A stretch of DNA of 64,000 nt from Rhodobacterales bacterium (lineage in GTDB: Bacteria > Pseudomonadota > Alphaproteobacteria > Rhodobacterales > Rhodobacteraceae): contig PDRY01000021.1 in the NCBI GenBank assembly GCA_002748265.1, forward strand, positions 31,233 through 95,232, read 5' to 3'. The stretch's first letter is position 1, and each line of letters opens with the position of its first letter. The position numbers and the translations under genes were made by a program. This document shows positions 18,122 through 28,272 of this stretch, piece by piece. The notes under the pieces were generated by a model, which ran no database searches, was not told the origin of the DNA, and saw only the letters and a program-made list of their open reading frames with translations.

Positions 18122-18586
18122 TTACCGCAGATCGCCAATCGGGCCGTCAAGGCGTTCCTCGGACAGGAGCACATTGGCCTCGACATGACCGACGCCGGGT
18201 AAGGTCATCAAGCGCCGCCTCAAAACACGTTCGAAATCGCCCAGATCGCGCGCCACTACCCGCAAACGGTAATCGAACAGGCCCAGCACGTGTTCCACCA
18301 GCTGGACCTCAGGAATGGCACAGACCGCGCGTTCGAAGTCCTCCAAGGAGGTCCGCCCCTTGGTTGCCAGTTTGACCCCCAGGAACACCGTGACGCCAAA
18401 GCCCAGTTGCGCGCCGTCCAGCTCCAGCCGCGCGCGGTTGAGCACCCCGGCGTCGCGCAGGCGTTTGAGCCGCCGCCAGGTGGCGGGCTGGCTCAGGCCA
18501 ATGCGGCGGCCCAGCTCTCCGGCGGACAGCCCGGCGTCGCGGGTCACCGCCCGCAGGATCGCGAAATCGGTCTCATCCAACGTCAT
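18122..18586 (-). CDS. Lrp/AsnC family transcriptional regulator
   Basis: This 154-residue protein has an N-terminal winged helix (LDETDFAILRAVTRDAGLS, then the recognition segment GLSQPATWRRLKRLRDAG) and a C-terminal RAM domain (PEVQLVEHVLGLFDYRLRV). Its start overlaps the stop of a second Lrp gene (ATGA), so the two are cotranscribed and may form mixed oligomers. The pair is divergent from ilvC, which suggests branched-chain amino-acid sensing (inference). Confidence 0.93.
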   Translation of the reverse strand: MTLDETDFAILRAVTRDAGLSAGELGRRIGLSQPATWRRLKRLRDAGVLNRARLELDGAQLGFGVTVFLGVKLATKGRTSLEDFERAVCAIPEVQLVEHVLGLFDYRLRVVARDLGDFERVLRRRLMTLPGVGHVEANVLLSEERLDGPIGDLR

Positions 18587-19038
18587 ACCGGCAGCCCCGG
18601 ATCGTCCTTCAATGTGGTCACGGTCATCAGCCCCTCGATGTCCGAGATATGAGGCAATGCCAGAAGCTGGTCGCGCCAGATCGCCTGGTAATGCGCCATG
18701 TCGCGCGCGATCACCGACAACCGCAGATCGACGCGGCCCAGGAACGTCTGGATCTCGATCACCTCGGGCACTTTGCGGGCCGCTTCGGTGAAATCCTCAA
18801 ACGCACGCGGGCGGGTCTTGTCGAGCGTGATACGCAGACTGACGGTGACCTCATAGCCCAAAGCGCGCCAGTCAATCACAGCCCTGCGCCCCCGAAACAC
18901 ACCCTGCTCGCGCAGACGCTCAATGCGGCGCGCGGCGCGCGATGCGGTCATGCCCGCCTGATCGGCCAGATCGGCGATGCTGAGATCGGGATCGCTCTGC
19001 CAGAGCCGGAGAAGCCGACGGTCCATATCATCAAGCAT
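18583..19038 (-). CDS. Lrp/AsnC family transcriptional regulator
   Basis: This 151-residue protein starts MLDDMDRRLLRLWQ and has a winged helix with the recognition segment GMTASRAARRIERLREQG, then a RAM ligand domain (VPEVIEIQTFLGRVDLRLSV). The ATG at 19038 fits the usual Lrp N-terminus; a start 39 bases earlier adds an atypical hydrophobic leader. It is the first gene of a two-gene operon transcribed away from ilvC; 134 bases separate the divergent starts and probably hold the binding sites. Confidence 0.92.
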   Translation of the reverse strand: MLDDMDRRLLRLWQSDPDLSIADLADQAGMTASRAARRIERLREQGVFRGRRAVIDWRALGYEVTVSLRITLDKTRPRAFEDFTEAARKVPEVIEIQTFLGRVDLRLSVIARDMAHYQAIWRDQLLALPHISDIEGLMTVTTLKDDPGLPV

Positions 19039-19040
19039 GA

Positions 19041-20195
<1,155 letters not shown>

Positions 20196-20212
20196 GCAGA
20201 CAACACTGCCAG

Positions 20213-20246
20213 AAGGGCGGTCCGGACACCCCGGGCCGCCCTTTTT
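20213..20246 (+). terminator. Intrinsic terminator of ilvC
   Basis: An 11-bp stem with one G-T pair, arms 20213-20223 and 20233-20243, closes a 9-base loop and runs into TTTTT at 20242-20246. It is a textbook Rho-independent terminator 18 bases after the ilvC stop. Confidence 0.93.
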
Positions 20247-20265
20247 CGTTTCAGGAGCCCGCATC

Positions 20266-20658
20266 ATGGACCAGCAAGAGCTTGATCGTATCCACGCCGA
20301 GCGCCACGGCTACTTCACTCCGAAGTGGTTCGGGCGGCTAATGCGCGGAGAACTGTCTCTGGGTGACACATTCTGGATCGGCAATTACGGCGTGGCGCTT
20401 GTCACGGTCCCGGCGGCCTTCCTGATCGCGATGCTCGCGAAAATCGTGTCAGAACAAACCTATCTGACCACGATGATGGTCGTTGCCGTTGCCTTTGCGC
20501 TCTACCATCTGGCGCTGACGCGAGCGGTCTGGATCACTGCGCGGCGCGCACCGGGGCGCGGAGGCTGGCGATGGGTCGGACTGTTCATCACCGCACTCAA
20601 CGCGGCTTTAGCGATCGTCCTGCTGGGCGGCTGGGCCGAGACTTTGGGACTGATCTAG
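20266..20658 (+). CDS. Hypothetical membrane protein
   Basis: This 130-residue protein has a soluble N-terminal stretch of about 35 residues (MDQQELDRIHAERHGYFTPK), then about three membrane helices: GVALVTVPAAFLIAMLAKI, TMMVVAVAFALYHLALT and GLFITALNAALAIVLLGG. It has basic loops and no catalytic motif that I recognise. AGGAG precedes the ATG at good spacing. It follows the ilvC terminator and sits five bases before a DMT transporter gene, so the two are probably cotranscribed. Confidence 0.75.
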   Translation: MDQQELDRIHAERHGYFTPKWFGRLMRGELSLGDTFWIGNYGVALVTVPAAFLIAMLAKIVSEQTYLTTMMVVAVAFALYHLALTRAVWITARRAPGRGGWRWVGLFITALNAALAIVLLGGWAETLGLI

Positions 20659-20662
20659 CCCC

Positions 20663-21559
20663 ATGGCGCAAGCCCCGACCCGAGCAAACTGGATCTCCAT
20701 CGCCCTGCTGGGCGTGATCTGGGGCGGCACCTTCATGGTGACGACCGTGGCGCTGCGCGGCTATGGCCCGCTCACCGTCGCCTGTGCACGCACGACACTG
20801 GGCGCAGTTGCTACGCTGGCCCTGATGATTGCCATGCGGAGGCCGCTGCCGAAAGGCGCACAGGCATGGCAGCAACTGGCCATCATCGGGATCATCAACA
20901 CGGCCCTGCCCTTCGTGCTGCTGTCCTGGGGATTGCAGCATGTGCCATCGGCCTTTGCGGGCATTTCCATGTCTGCGCTGCCGCTGTTCGTGCTGCCGCT
21001 GGCCCATGTCTTCACCGATGAAAAGATGCACCTGCGCCGCCTGATCGGGGTGATCATCGGCTTTTGCGGCGCGCTTGTACTGATCGGACCGGGGCTGGCT
21101 CAACTTGGCCAAGGGAGCGAGCCTCTGGCCCAGCTCGCCTGCCTTGCGTCCACAGTCAGCTATGCCATCGCGTCGATCATGACCCGGCGCGCGCCGCCGA
21201 TGGATCCGATCGCGCTCACCGCGATGACGCTGGTTGCCGGGTCCGTCGTGCTGGTGCCCATCACGCTCGCCGTTGAGGGCGTCCCCCACTGGGCAGGGCG
21301 CGAGGCCGGTCTGGCCATCCTGTTCCTGGGGTTGGTGCCGACCGGGCTGGCGGCGCTGCTGCGCACGTTGGTGATCCGCTCCGCCGGGTCGGTGTTCATG
21401 ACGCTGGTCAACTACCAGGTCCCGCTCTGGTCGGTCGTGTTCGGCGCGCTGTTCCTAAACGAGGCGCTGCCGCTGCGGTTCTTCGTGGCGCTCGGCCTGA
21501 TCCTGACCGGGATCGCGGTCAGCCAATGGCGCAGCCTGATGGGCGTGCTGCGGCGCTAG
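20663..21559 (+). CDS. EamA/DMT family transporter
   Basis: This 298-residue inner-membrane protein has ten predicted helices arranged as two EamA repeats. The first repeat opens with [13 protein letters not shown], and the second ends in [21 protein letters not shown] with the conserved Pro/Glu-containing EamA turn. The family exports amino acids, nucleosides or related metabolites; the substrate is not predictable. Its stop shares the palindrome CTAG with the convergent glmM stop. Confidence 0.9.
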   Translation: MAQAPTRANWISIALLGVIWGGTFMVTTVALRGYGPLTVACARTTLGAVATLALMIAMRRPLPKGAQAWQQLAIIGIINTALPFVLLSWGLQHVPSAFAGISMSALPLFVLPLAHVFTDEKMHLRRLIGVIIGFCGALVLIGPGLAQLGQGSEPLAQLACLASTVSYAIASIMTRRAPPMDPIALTAMTLVAGSVVLVPITLAVEGVPHWAGREAGLAILFLGLVPTGLAALLRTLVIRSAGSVFMTLVNYQVPLWSVVFGALFLNEALPLRFFVALGLILTGIAVSQWRSLMGVLRR

Positions 21560-22902
21560 GCGCCTTCGCGCTCGATCAGCGCGGCCAGATCGCCCACCAC
21601 CTGTTTAAGCAGAACGTCATCTTCGCATTCGGCCATGACGCGGATCAGCGGCTCGGTCCCCGATTTGCGGATCAAGAGACGCCCCTGCCCGTCCAGAGTT
21701 TGCTCCGCCTGTGAAATCGCGGCCTTCACGCTGGCCAGCTCAAGCGGCGCCTTGCCATCCGCGTAGCGCACATTCTGCAAGAGCTGCGGGACCGGGGTGA
21801 ACTGGCGCGCCAGCTCGGACGCCTTGCGCCCGGTTTCCGCCATCGCCGCCAGGAACTGCAGCCCCGCCAGCATCCCGTCGCCGGTGGTGGCATAGTCAGT
21901 CATTACGATATGGCCGGACTGCTCTCCGCCCAGCACCCAGCCGTTCTGGCGCATGGCCTCAACGACATAGCGATCCCCGACCTTGGTGCGGTGCAGATCC
22001 ATGCCGCGCTCCTTCAGGAAACGCTCCAGCCCGAGATTGGACATGACGGTGGCGACAAGCGTGTCTCCGGCCAGTTTCCCGGCCTTGTGCCAACGGTCAG
22101 CCATCAACGCCATGATCTGGTCGCCATCGGCGAGCGCGCCGGTTTCGTCGAGGATCAGGACACGGTCCGCATCGCCATCCAGGCAGATCCCCACATCGGC
22201 GCCGTGATCGCGCACCGCCTGTGCGGCGGTGTCGGGCTTGGTCGAGCCGCAGTTTTCGTTGATGTTCCGACCATCCGGCGCGACACCGACGGGGATCACT
22301 TCGGCACCCAGCTCCCACAGGATTTCGGGCGCAACGCGGTAGGCGGCCCCGTTGGCACAGTCGATCACCACCTTCAGCCCGGCGAGCCCGCGCTGCGACG
22401 GGAACGCCGCCTTGAGCCGTTCGGCATAGCGGAACCGGCCATCGTCAATCCGCTTGGCGCGGCCAATGTTCTGCGCCTGAGACGGCTCGACGCCCTCTTC
22501 GATCAGGGCTTCGATCTCAAGCTCGGCCTCATCCGACAGCTTGAACCCGTCAGGGCCGAAGAACTTGATCCCATTGTCATAATGCGGGTTGTGGCTGGCC
22601 GAGATCATGATCCCCAGATCGGCCCGCATGGACTGCGTGAGCATCCCGACCGCCGGGGTCGGGACCGGCCCCAGCAGCAGCACATTCATCCCCGTCGAGG
22701 TCAGCCCCGCCGTCAGCGCGTTTTCAAACATATAGCCCGAGAGCCGCGTGTCCTTGCCGATCACGACCCGGTGCCCGTTCGATCCGTCATTGCGGAAATA
22801 GCGCCCGGCAGCCGCCCCGATGCGCAGCGCCATTTCGGCGGTCATCGGGTAGGTATTCGCGCGCCCCCGCACGCCATCGGTTCCGAAAAATTTGCGGCTC
22901 AT
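21556..22902 (-). CDS. glmM: Phosphoglucosamine mutase GlmM
   Basis: This 448-residue alpha-D-phosphohexomutase interconverts glucosamine 6-phosphate and glucosamine 1-phosphate for UDP-GlcNAc and cell-wall synthesis. It begins [15 protein letters not shown]. The phosphoserine loop is [15 protein letters not shown], the Mg2+ loop is [10 protein letters not shown], the sugar-binding loop GGEQSGHIV and the phosphate-binding loop [12 protein letters not shown]. It is the last gene of folB-folP-glmM, with its ATG overlapping the folP stop. Confidence 0.98.
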   Translation of the reverse strand: MSRKFFGTDGVRGRANTYPMTAEMALRIGAAAGRYFRNDGSNGHRVVIGKDTRLSGYMFENALTAGLTSTGMNVLLLGPVPTPAVGMLTQSMRADLGIMISASHNPHYDNGIKFFGPDGFKLSDEAELEIEALIEEGVEPSQAQNIGRAKRIDDGRFRYAERLKAAFPSQRGLAGLKVVIDCANGAAYRVAPEILWELGAEVIPVGVAPDGRNINENCGSTKPDTAAQAVRDHGADVGICLDGDADRVLILDETGALADGDQIMALMADRWHKAGKLAGDTLVATVMSNLGLERFLKERGMDLHRTKVGDRYVVEAMRQNGWVLGGEQSGHIVMTDYATTGDGMLAGLQFLAAMAETGRKASELARQFTPVPQLLQNVRYADGKAPLELASVKAAISQAEQTLDGQGRLLIRKSGTEPLIRVMAECEDDVLLKQVVGDLAALIEREGA

Positions 22903-23873
22903 GGCTCACCTCTTTCCATTGCGCGCCAAAGGCGCAGGGCCTGGGCGGTCTGCGCCGCATCATGGACCCGGATCATCTGCATGCCTTGGGAGGCACCCCA
23001 AAGCGCCGCCGCGAGCGATCCCGGCATCCGCGCCTGCGGATCGGGCTCATTTGCGACTGCACCAATGAAGCTCTTGCGGGAGGCGCCCAGCAAGACCCCA
23101 ACGCCGAGCCCGTGAAAAACGGCCAAATCCCGCATAAGCTCAAGGCAGTGCGTGACCGTCTTGCCAAATCCGATCCCCGGATCGACCAGGATCGCAGAGC
23201 GCGCGATCCCCTTGTCTTCGCAAAAGGCGATGCGGGCCTCAAGATAGCGGTAGACCTCGCTCACCACGTCGCCGTAGCGGGGGTTGTCCTGCATGTGCTC
23301 GGGCAGGCCCTGGGCATGCATGATGCAAACCGGCGCGCCGCGCTCTGCGGCAAGATCGGCCATCTCGGGATCGAACTCAAAGGCCGCGACATCGTTGATC
23401 AGGTCGGCCCCGGCGTTAAGCGCTGCCTCCGCCACCTTCGCCTTGCGGGTGTCGATGCTGATCGGCGTGGTGATCCCCGCCGCGCGGATCGCGGCAATCA
23501 CGGGGGCGGTGCGGGCGATTTCCTCATCCACGGGCACCTCATGTGCGCCCGGACGCGTGCTTTCGCCGCCAATGTCGATCATGTCGCAGACCTCGGCAAG
23601 CGCCCTTGCGCGCGTCAGGGCCGCATCGGGCGCATCGAAGCTGCCGCCATCGGAGAAACTGTCCGGCGTCACGTTCAGGATGCCCATCACATGGGGGCGG
23701 TCCATCGGCAGACCGCAGATCGGGGCGCGCGGCGTGATGAACGGGCTCAGGTCACGGTTGCTCAGATCGCTGAGCACCTCCGCGCCCTGAGCAACTTCCG
23801 AGAACCACAGGTCCTGACCGGCAAGCCGGTTCCCCCCCGGTACGGCGCGCAGAAGCGGGCGCAGCGGCGTCAT
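22899..23873 (-). CDS. folP: Dihydropteroate synthase FolP
   Basis: This 324-residue TIM-barrel enzyme condenses p-aminobenzoate with the pterin pyrophosphate. The diagnostic motifs are [37 protein letters not shown] and GASRKSFIG. About 90 residues precede the first motif, longer than in short DHPS proteins. The ATG at 23873 overlaps the folB stop (ATGA); a longer frame would run inside folB. It is the sulfonamide target in folate synthesis. Confidence 0.97.
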   Translation of the reverse strand: MTPLRPLLRAVPGGNRLAGQDLWFSEVAQGAEVLSDLSNRDLSPFITPRAPICGLPMDRPHVMGILNVTPDSFSDGGSFDAPDAALTRARALAEVCDMIDIGGESTRPGAHEVPVDEEIARTAPVIAAIRAAGITTPISIDTRKAKVAEAALNAGADLINDVAAFEFDPEMADLAAERGAPVCIMHAQGLPEHMQDNPRYGDVVSEVYRYLEARIAFCEDKGIARSAILVDPGIGFGKTVTHCLELMRDLAVFHGLGVGVLLGASRKSFIGAVANEPDPQARMPGSLAAALWGASQGMQMIRVHDAAQTAQALRLWRAMERGEP

Positions 23874-24802
23874 GTCAGGGTCTCCGCGTCGAGATCCAGA
23901 CTGCGGTGCCGCAAGTCGAGACCGTCCGGCGCCGCGCAGCCGAGGAAGACGAGCTCCTGCGCTTCCATTTCGGTGGCGAACCACGTGGCCAGCAAGGCCG
24001 CGTCGCGCGGGTTGGCCGAGGGGCCGTCCACGGCATCCAGCACCATCTTTGGCGGCGCCCAGACGCTGATGTGACCGTGCTTCATCGCCCAGTCGAGTTC
24101 GGTGCGGGTGCCGACAACGACGCAGCGGCGGTCCTTTGCCGCCAGAACCCAGGCGTTCTGCTCAAGCGCGAGCAGGTCAATCCGGCGCTGCGGCAGAGGG
24201 GCTCCGGCCTGAGGGCCGGGCTGGTCGGGGGCGCCGACACACAAGATCGCGGGGGCCTCATCGGCTTCGAGCTGGTCCAGCCAGTGCGGCAAGGCGGGCG
24301 CGTCCATGGCCGCGTTCGACAGCATCACCACACGCGGATGCGGAACCGACACATGGCCCTGATCGGGCGCGGTGGAGCGCCCGTCGCGGGCGCGGACGAT
24401 CTCGACCCCAAGCGCGCCGGGGCCGCGATCCAGCTTTTCGATCCGCACGAAAACGCGCAGTGCCTGCGGCTCTTGCAAGATGCGCTCCGCCACGCGGTCC
24501 GCGAGCGTCTCCAGAAGGTTGAGGCGTTCGTCGTGAAGCTCTGCCGCGATCGCCTCGGTCAGGCGGTCATACGAGAGGATCTTATCCACGTCATCGGCCG
24601 CTTCTTCGGCCGAGGTGGTCACTTCGACCACGATGTTGAACCGGATCCGCTGGGTGGTGCCGCGCTCAAGCTGGAAGGCACCGATCTCGACTTCGGTGAT
24701 GTAGTCGCGCAGGCTGATCCTGTCCCGGGGCCGCGCTGCATCGGCTGTCGCCTCCGCGCGCTCCACCGGATGCGCAAAAGCGTGGCGGATTTCATCATTC
24801 AT
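23870..24802 (-). CDS. folB: Dihydroneopterin aldolase FolB with an extra C-terminal domain
   Basis: This 310-residue protein is more than twice the length of an ordinary FolB (about 120 residues). Residues 27-145 are the aldolase domain (RISLRDYITEVEIGAFQLE; LNLLETLADRVAERIL with the catalytic-region Glu), which cleaves dihydroneopterin to hydroxymethyl-dihydropterin. Residues 160-310 form an unrecognised alpha/beta-like domain (PRVVMLSNAAMDAPALPHWL; CVVVGTRTELDWAMKHGHIS; AQELVFLGCAAPDGLDL). It is the first gene of folB-folP-glmM and overlaps folP by four bases. Confidence 0.92.
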   Translation of the reverse strand: MNDEIRHAFAHPVERAEATADAARPRDRISLRDYITEVEIGAFQLERGTTQRIRFNIVVEVTTSAEEAADDVDKILSYDRLTEAIAAELHDERLNLLETLADRVAERILQEPQALRVFVRIEKLDRGPGALGVEIVRARDGRSTAPDQGHVSVPHPRVVMLSNAAMDAPALPHWLDQLEADEAPAILCVGAPDQPGPQAGAPLPQRRIDLLALEQNAWVLAAKDRRCVVVGTRTELDWAMKHGHISVWAPPKMVLDAVDGPSANPRDAALLATWFATEMEAQELVFLGCAAPDGLDLRHRSLDLDAETLT

Positions 24803-24863
24803 CGCAGACCCTCCGCTCGGATACGTCCCTCGCGGATAGCCCCGCCCCGCGCGGTACGCAAGC

Positions 24864-25523
24864 TCAGTTCGAGGCGACGCGGGTCGACTGACGGTAGAAG
24901 TAATGAACGCCGATATGGGCGGTGCGCGGGAAACGCCGGGCCCAGGAAGGGCTCACCGCGGTCGTGTGGTAATGCGTCGCGCCATCGGTCAGCGCGCGCG
25001 GTGCGCCGTCCAGCAGCAGGCGCGCGATCTTGCCGACACGGGCAAAGGCGGCGGGTTCCGAGATCACTTCGGCGCGGCCGTCGCAGGTATAGCTGAACTG
25101 GCAAGCGTGAAGGCGCCCGGTGCCCTGGTTCACCACCCCGCAGATCGAGCCCGGATAGGACCGGCTGTCGCGGCGATTAAGGATGACTTCGCCCACGGCA
25201 AAGATGCCCTTGGTGCTCTCGCCGCGCGCTTCGAAATAGAGCGCCTCGGACAGGCAACGCCACTCCGCGCCGCCACTGGCGGCAGGCTGGCTGGCCAGAA
25301 AGGCATTGCTGTATTCGACGGCGGCGGGAGATGTCGCGATCCCGCGGGCCTGAGCCGTCGGCACCGTGGTCAGCGCGTCGAGCCGGGCGGAGGGCACCAT
25401 TGCGAGCGCTTGCTTCTCTTGTCCCAAAACGGCGCCAAGACGGCTTTCCAGAACTTCGTTGGCCAGGGTGGGGCCTGCAAGGAAAGCGGCAGCGGCGAGC
25501 GCGAGCGGGGCGAGAAAGCGCAT
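24864..25523 (-). CDS. Secreted SleB-type cell wall hydrolase
   Basis: This 219-residue protein has a signal peptide, MRFLAPLALAAAAFLAGPTLA, then a 70-residue linker and a SleB/hydrolase_2 domain. The likely catalytic Glu lies in CLSEALYFEARGE; AVGEVILNRRDS and ICGVVNQG are family motifs. It would cut peptidoglycan in the periplasm, as in spore cortex-lytic enzymes and vegetative homologues. The ATG at 25523 has GAGGA six bases upstream; the longer frame to 25577 lacks a signal start. Confidence 0.88.
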   Translation of the reverse strand: MRFLAPLALAAAAFLAGPTLANEVLESRLGAVLGQEKQALAMVPSARLDALTTVPTAQARGIATSPAAVEYSNAFLASQPAASGGAEWRCLSEALYFEARGESTKGIFAVGEVILNRRDSRSYPGSICGVVNQGTGRLHACQFSYTCDGRAEVISEPAAFARVGKIARLLLDGAPRALTDGATHYHTTAVSPSWARRFPRTAHIGVHYFYRQSTRVASN

Positions 25524-25659
25524 GATGTCCTCATGGGTCGTTTCAGATGCTGCCGAAGGCCCTTGGCCGCACGACAAGCCGCGCTCTTAGCGCCTGATTC
25601 CCATTTGAGCAAGTTTTTCGCCAAATTTTACGGACCAGAGCGGATTCCTGCCGCCCCGC

Positions 25660-28200
25660 TCACAGCCCTTCGCGTCGATCCGCAATCGCCAGCTGCGCCG
25701 CCGACAGGCGCGCGCCCGGCACCCGGAACGGAGAGCAGGACACATAGTTGAACCCCAGAGCCCGGCAGAACTGGATCGCGGAGCGGCTCCCCCCATGCTC
25801 ACCGCAGATGGACAGCGTGACCGCGTCATTCCCGGTCCGGCCCCGCTCAGCGCCGATCTGCAACAGCTCTCCGACGCCCTCCTCGTCAAGAGAATGGAAC
25901 GGGTCTTCGGCATAGATGCCCTGCTGCACATAGGCCGACATGAACCGCCCTGCATCGTCGCGCGACAGGCCATAGGTCATCTGGGTCAAATCGTTCGTCC
26001 CGAAGGACAGGAAGGCACAGTGCTGGGCGATGTCCTGCGCCCGCAAAGCGGCGCGCGGGGTTTCGACCATGACGCCAAGGCGGTAGCTGAAATCGGTCCC
26101 GGTCTCCATGCGCACAGCACTCGCGATGGCTTCGACACGGGTGGCGGCCAGCTCGACCTCGCGCATGGCAGAGACCAGCGGGATCATGATTTCAGGCACC
26201 ACGGGCGCGCCCTTGCGGGCGGTTTCGGCGGTGGCCTCAAAAATCGCGCGGGCCTGCATGTCGATGATTTCGGGATAGGTCAGCCCCAACCGCACGCCGC
26301 GCAGCCCCAGCATCGGGTTGTATTCCGTGATCCGCGCCACCTGCGCTTCCACATCGGCCAAAGGCAAGCCGAGCCCTTCGGCCAGATCGCGTAGCCCCGC
26401 CTTGTCCGACGGCAGGAATTCGTGCAGCGGCGGGTCGAACAGGCGGATGCAGACCGGCTTACCGGCCATGATTTCGAACAGGGAGATAAAGTCCGCGCGC
26501 TGCATTGGCAGCAGCCGGTCGAGCCCCGCTTTGCGGGCCTCGCTGCTCTTGGCAAAGATCATCTCGCGCATGACGCCAAGGCGCTCGCCCTCGAAGAACA
26601 TATGTTCCGTCCGGCACAGGCCGATGCCTTCCGCGGCAAAATTGCGCGCGGTTTCGGCATCTGCCGGAGTATCGGCATTGGCACGCACCCCGATGTCACG
26701 GGCCTGATCGGCCCAGCCCAGAAGAGTCTGGAACGCCTCGCCCAGCTCGGCCTCCAGCATCGGGGGCTCTCCGGCGAGGATCTGCCCGGTGGTGCCATCA
26801 ACGGTAACCATGTCCCCCGCATTCAGAACCCGCCCGCCCGGGCCGGTCACGCGGCGCTTACGGCGGTCGATGGTCAGATCGGAGGCGCCGACCACACAGG
26901 GCAAACCGATCCCGCGCCCGATCACGGCGGCGTGGCTGGTCATCCCGCCGCGCACCGTGACCACGGCCCGGGCGGCGTGCATCCCGCGAATGTCCTCGGG
27001 CGAGGTTTCGGCGCGGATCAAAACGCAGGCGTCCCCGCGCGCGGCGGCAGCCTGCGCTTCGGTGGCAGAGAGCACGATCCGGCCGGATGCCGCCCCCGGG
27101 CTGGCCGCGATCCCGCGCGCGAACAGATCGCGCTTGGCCTCGGGGTCAACCTGGCGGTGGAGCAGCTCGGACAGGGTCTGCGCGTGAACGCGCATGACGG
27201 CCTCTTCGGTATCGATGATCCCATCCTGAGCGAGGTTCACAGCGATCCGCAGATCCGCACGGGCCGACCGTACGACCCGCACCGCATCCAGCACGGCCAG
27301 ATGGCCGTCTTCGAGCGTGAATTCGATCTGCATCTCTTCGCGCAGGCGGCTGCGGCACAGATCACCATAGGCGATCAGCTGCGTAAATCCGTCTGGGCAG
27401 CGATCTTCGAAGGATGGCCCGCGCGGATCCCGCGTGAGATAGAGCGCACCGCCCTGCTCAAGCGCCTCACGGCCCTGGCTCTGTTCCAGATAGCGGCCTT
27501 GAATGCCCGGCTGGCCGGTGGCTGCATTGACGAACTGGATCACGCCAGAGCCGCATTCACCGCGCCCGATCCCCATCGCCATGCGCTGCACGACCAGCCC
27601 AAGCCCGGCATCCGCCGGCGCGCCTTTGGCCTGCCGCAGCAGCCGCGCGGTGGTACCTTCCCACGCGCGGGCCATGGAGCGCAGGGCCTCGCCCAGTTGC
27701 ACCGCCGGATCTTGCGGAAACGGCTCGTCCATCTCGAACTCATAGGCGGCGCGCATCGCTTTGAGCGCCTCAGCCGTGGGCTCATCGGGAAGGTCAAACT
27801 CCTCCGGGTCGAGCCGGGCGACATGCACCGCGTAGGATTGGATGAACCGCAGATAAAGATCGGTGGCCGCGCTTTCCCCGATCTCGCCGCTCAGACGCTC
27901 ATGGAGCGCGTCGCACATGCCGATATTGAGGATCGCGCCGGGGCCGCCCCAATCGGGGTCTTCACTGGACGGGCGCACTGACAAAAGCGGATGATCGCCA
28001 AACGGCGCCAGCAGCTCCGACAGATCGACCGCGCGACCTTCGGCCAGGGCGCGCACCGCATCGAAGGACAGCGCCATGGTTTCGGGCACGGGCAGATCCA
28101 GCCGGACCAGCCGTTGCAGGCATTTGGCCCGCCCGCCATGGCGGTTGGTCGCAATCGGCGCGGAGGGCGTGATGCGGTGAAAATCGACGTCTTGTTTCAT
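25660..28200 (-). CDS. Divergent pyruvate phosphate dikinase-like PEP-utilising protein
   Basis: This 846-residue protein has the PPDK domain order: ATP-grasp-like region (1-320), phosphohistidine domain (His423 in GGMTSHAAVIGRG) and PEP/pyruvate barrel (520-846, with Cys799 in SICGEHGG and YVSCSPFRVP). The last two parts look intact. The nucleotide part is altered: the usual SMPGMMDTVLNLG reads DWGGPGAILNIG, the Arg of GVAFTRDPATG is replaced (GVIQFVNAATG, Val224), and the LQTRNGKRT motif reads LDAVRVVRS. Reversible PEP synthesis from pyruvate, ATP and phosphate is therefore uncertain. It lies downstream of glyS on the same strand. The ATG at 28200 is preferred over one 42 bases upstream. 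Confidence 0.85.
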   Translation of the reverse strand: MKQDVDFHRITPSAPIATNRHGGRAKCLQRLVRLDLPVPETMALSFDAVRALAEGRAVDLSELLAPFGDHPLLSVRPSSEDPDWGGPGAILNIGMCDALHERLSGEIGESAATDLYLRFIQSYAVHVARLDPEEFDLPDEPTAEALKAMRAAYEFEMDEPFPQDPAVQLGEALRSMARAWEGTTARLLRQAKGAPADAGLGLVVQRMAMGIGRGECGSGVIQFVNAATGQPGIQGRYLEQSQGREALEQGGALYLTRDPRGPSFEDRCPDGFTQLIAYGDLCRSRLREEMQIEFTLEDGHLAVLDAVRVVRSARADLRIAVNLAQDGIIDTEEAVMRVHAQTLSELLHRQVDPEAKRDLFARGIAASPGAASGRIVLSATEAQAAAARGDACVLIRAETSPEDIRGMHAARAVVTVRGGMTSHAAVIGRGIGLPCVVGASDLTIDRRKRRVTGPGGRVLNAGDMVTVDGTTGQILAGEPPMLEAELGEAFQTLLGWADQARDIGVRANADTPADAETARNFAAEGIGLCRTEHMFFEGERLGVMREMIFAKSSEARKAGLDRLLPMQRADFISLFEIMAGKPVCIRLFDPPLHEFLPSDKAGLRDLAEGLGLPLADVEAQVARITEYNPMLGLRGVRLGLTYPEIIDMQARAIFEATAETARKGAPVVPEIMIPLVSAMREVELAATRVEAIASAVRMETGTDFSYRLGVMVETPRAALRAQDIAQHCAFLSFGTNDLTQMTYGLSRDDAGRFMSAYVQQGIYAEDPFHSLDEEGVGELLQIGAERGRTGNDAVTLSICGEHGGSRSAIQFCRALGFNYVSCSPFRVPGARLSAAQLAIADRREGL

Positions 28201-28272
28201 GTCGGCCCCCTCTGTTGCAGCGCAGCATAGCGGTGCAGGCAAGGGGCCGACAGGGAAAAATGCCGAAGGGGA

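Noticed and set aside
21910-23115. Open frame of 401 codons on the plus strand
   Set aside because: It is antisense to glmM and folP and has no motif or start signal.
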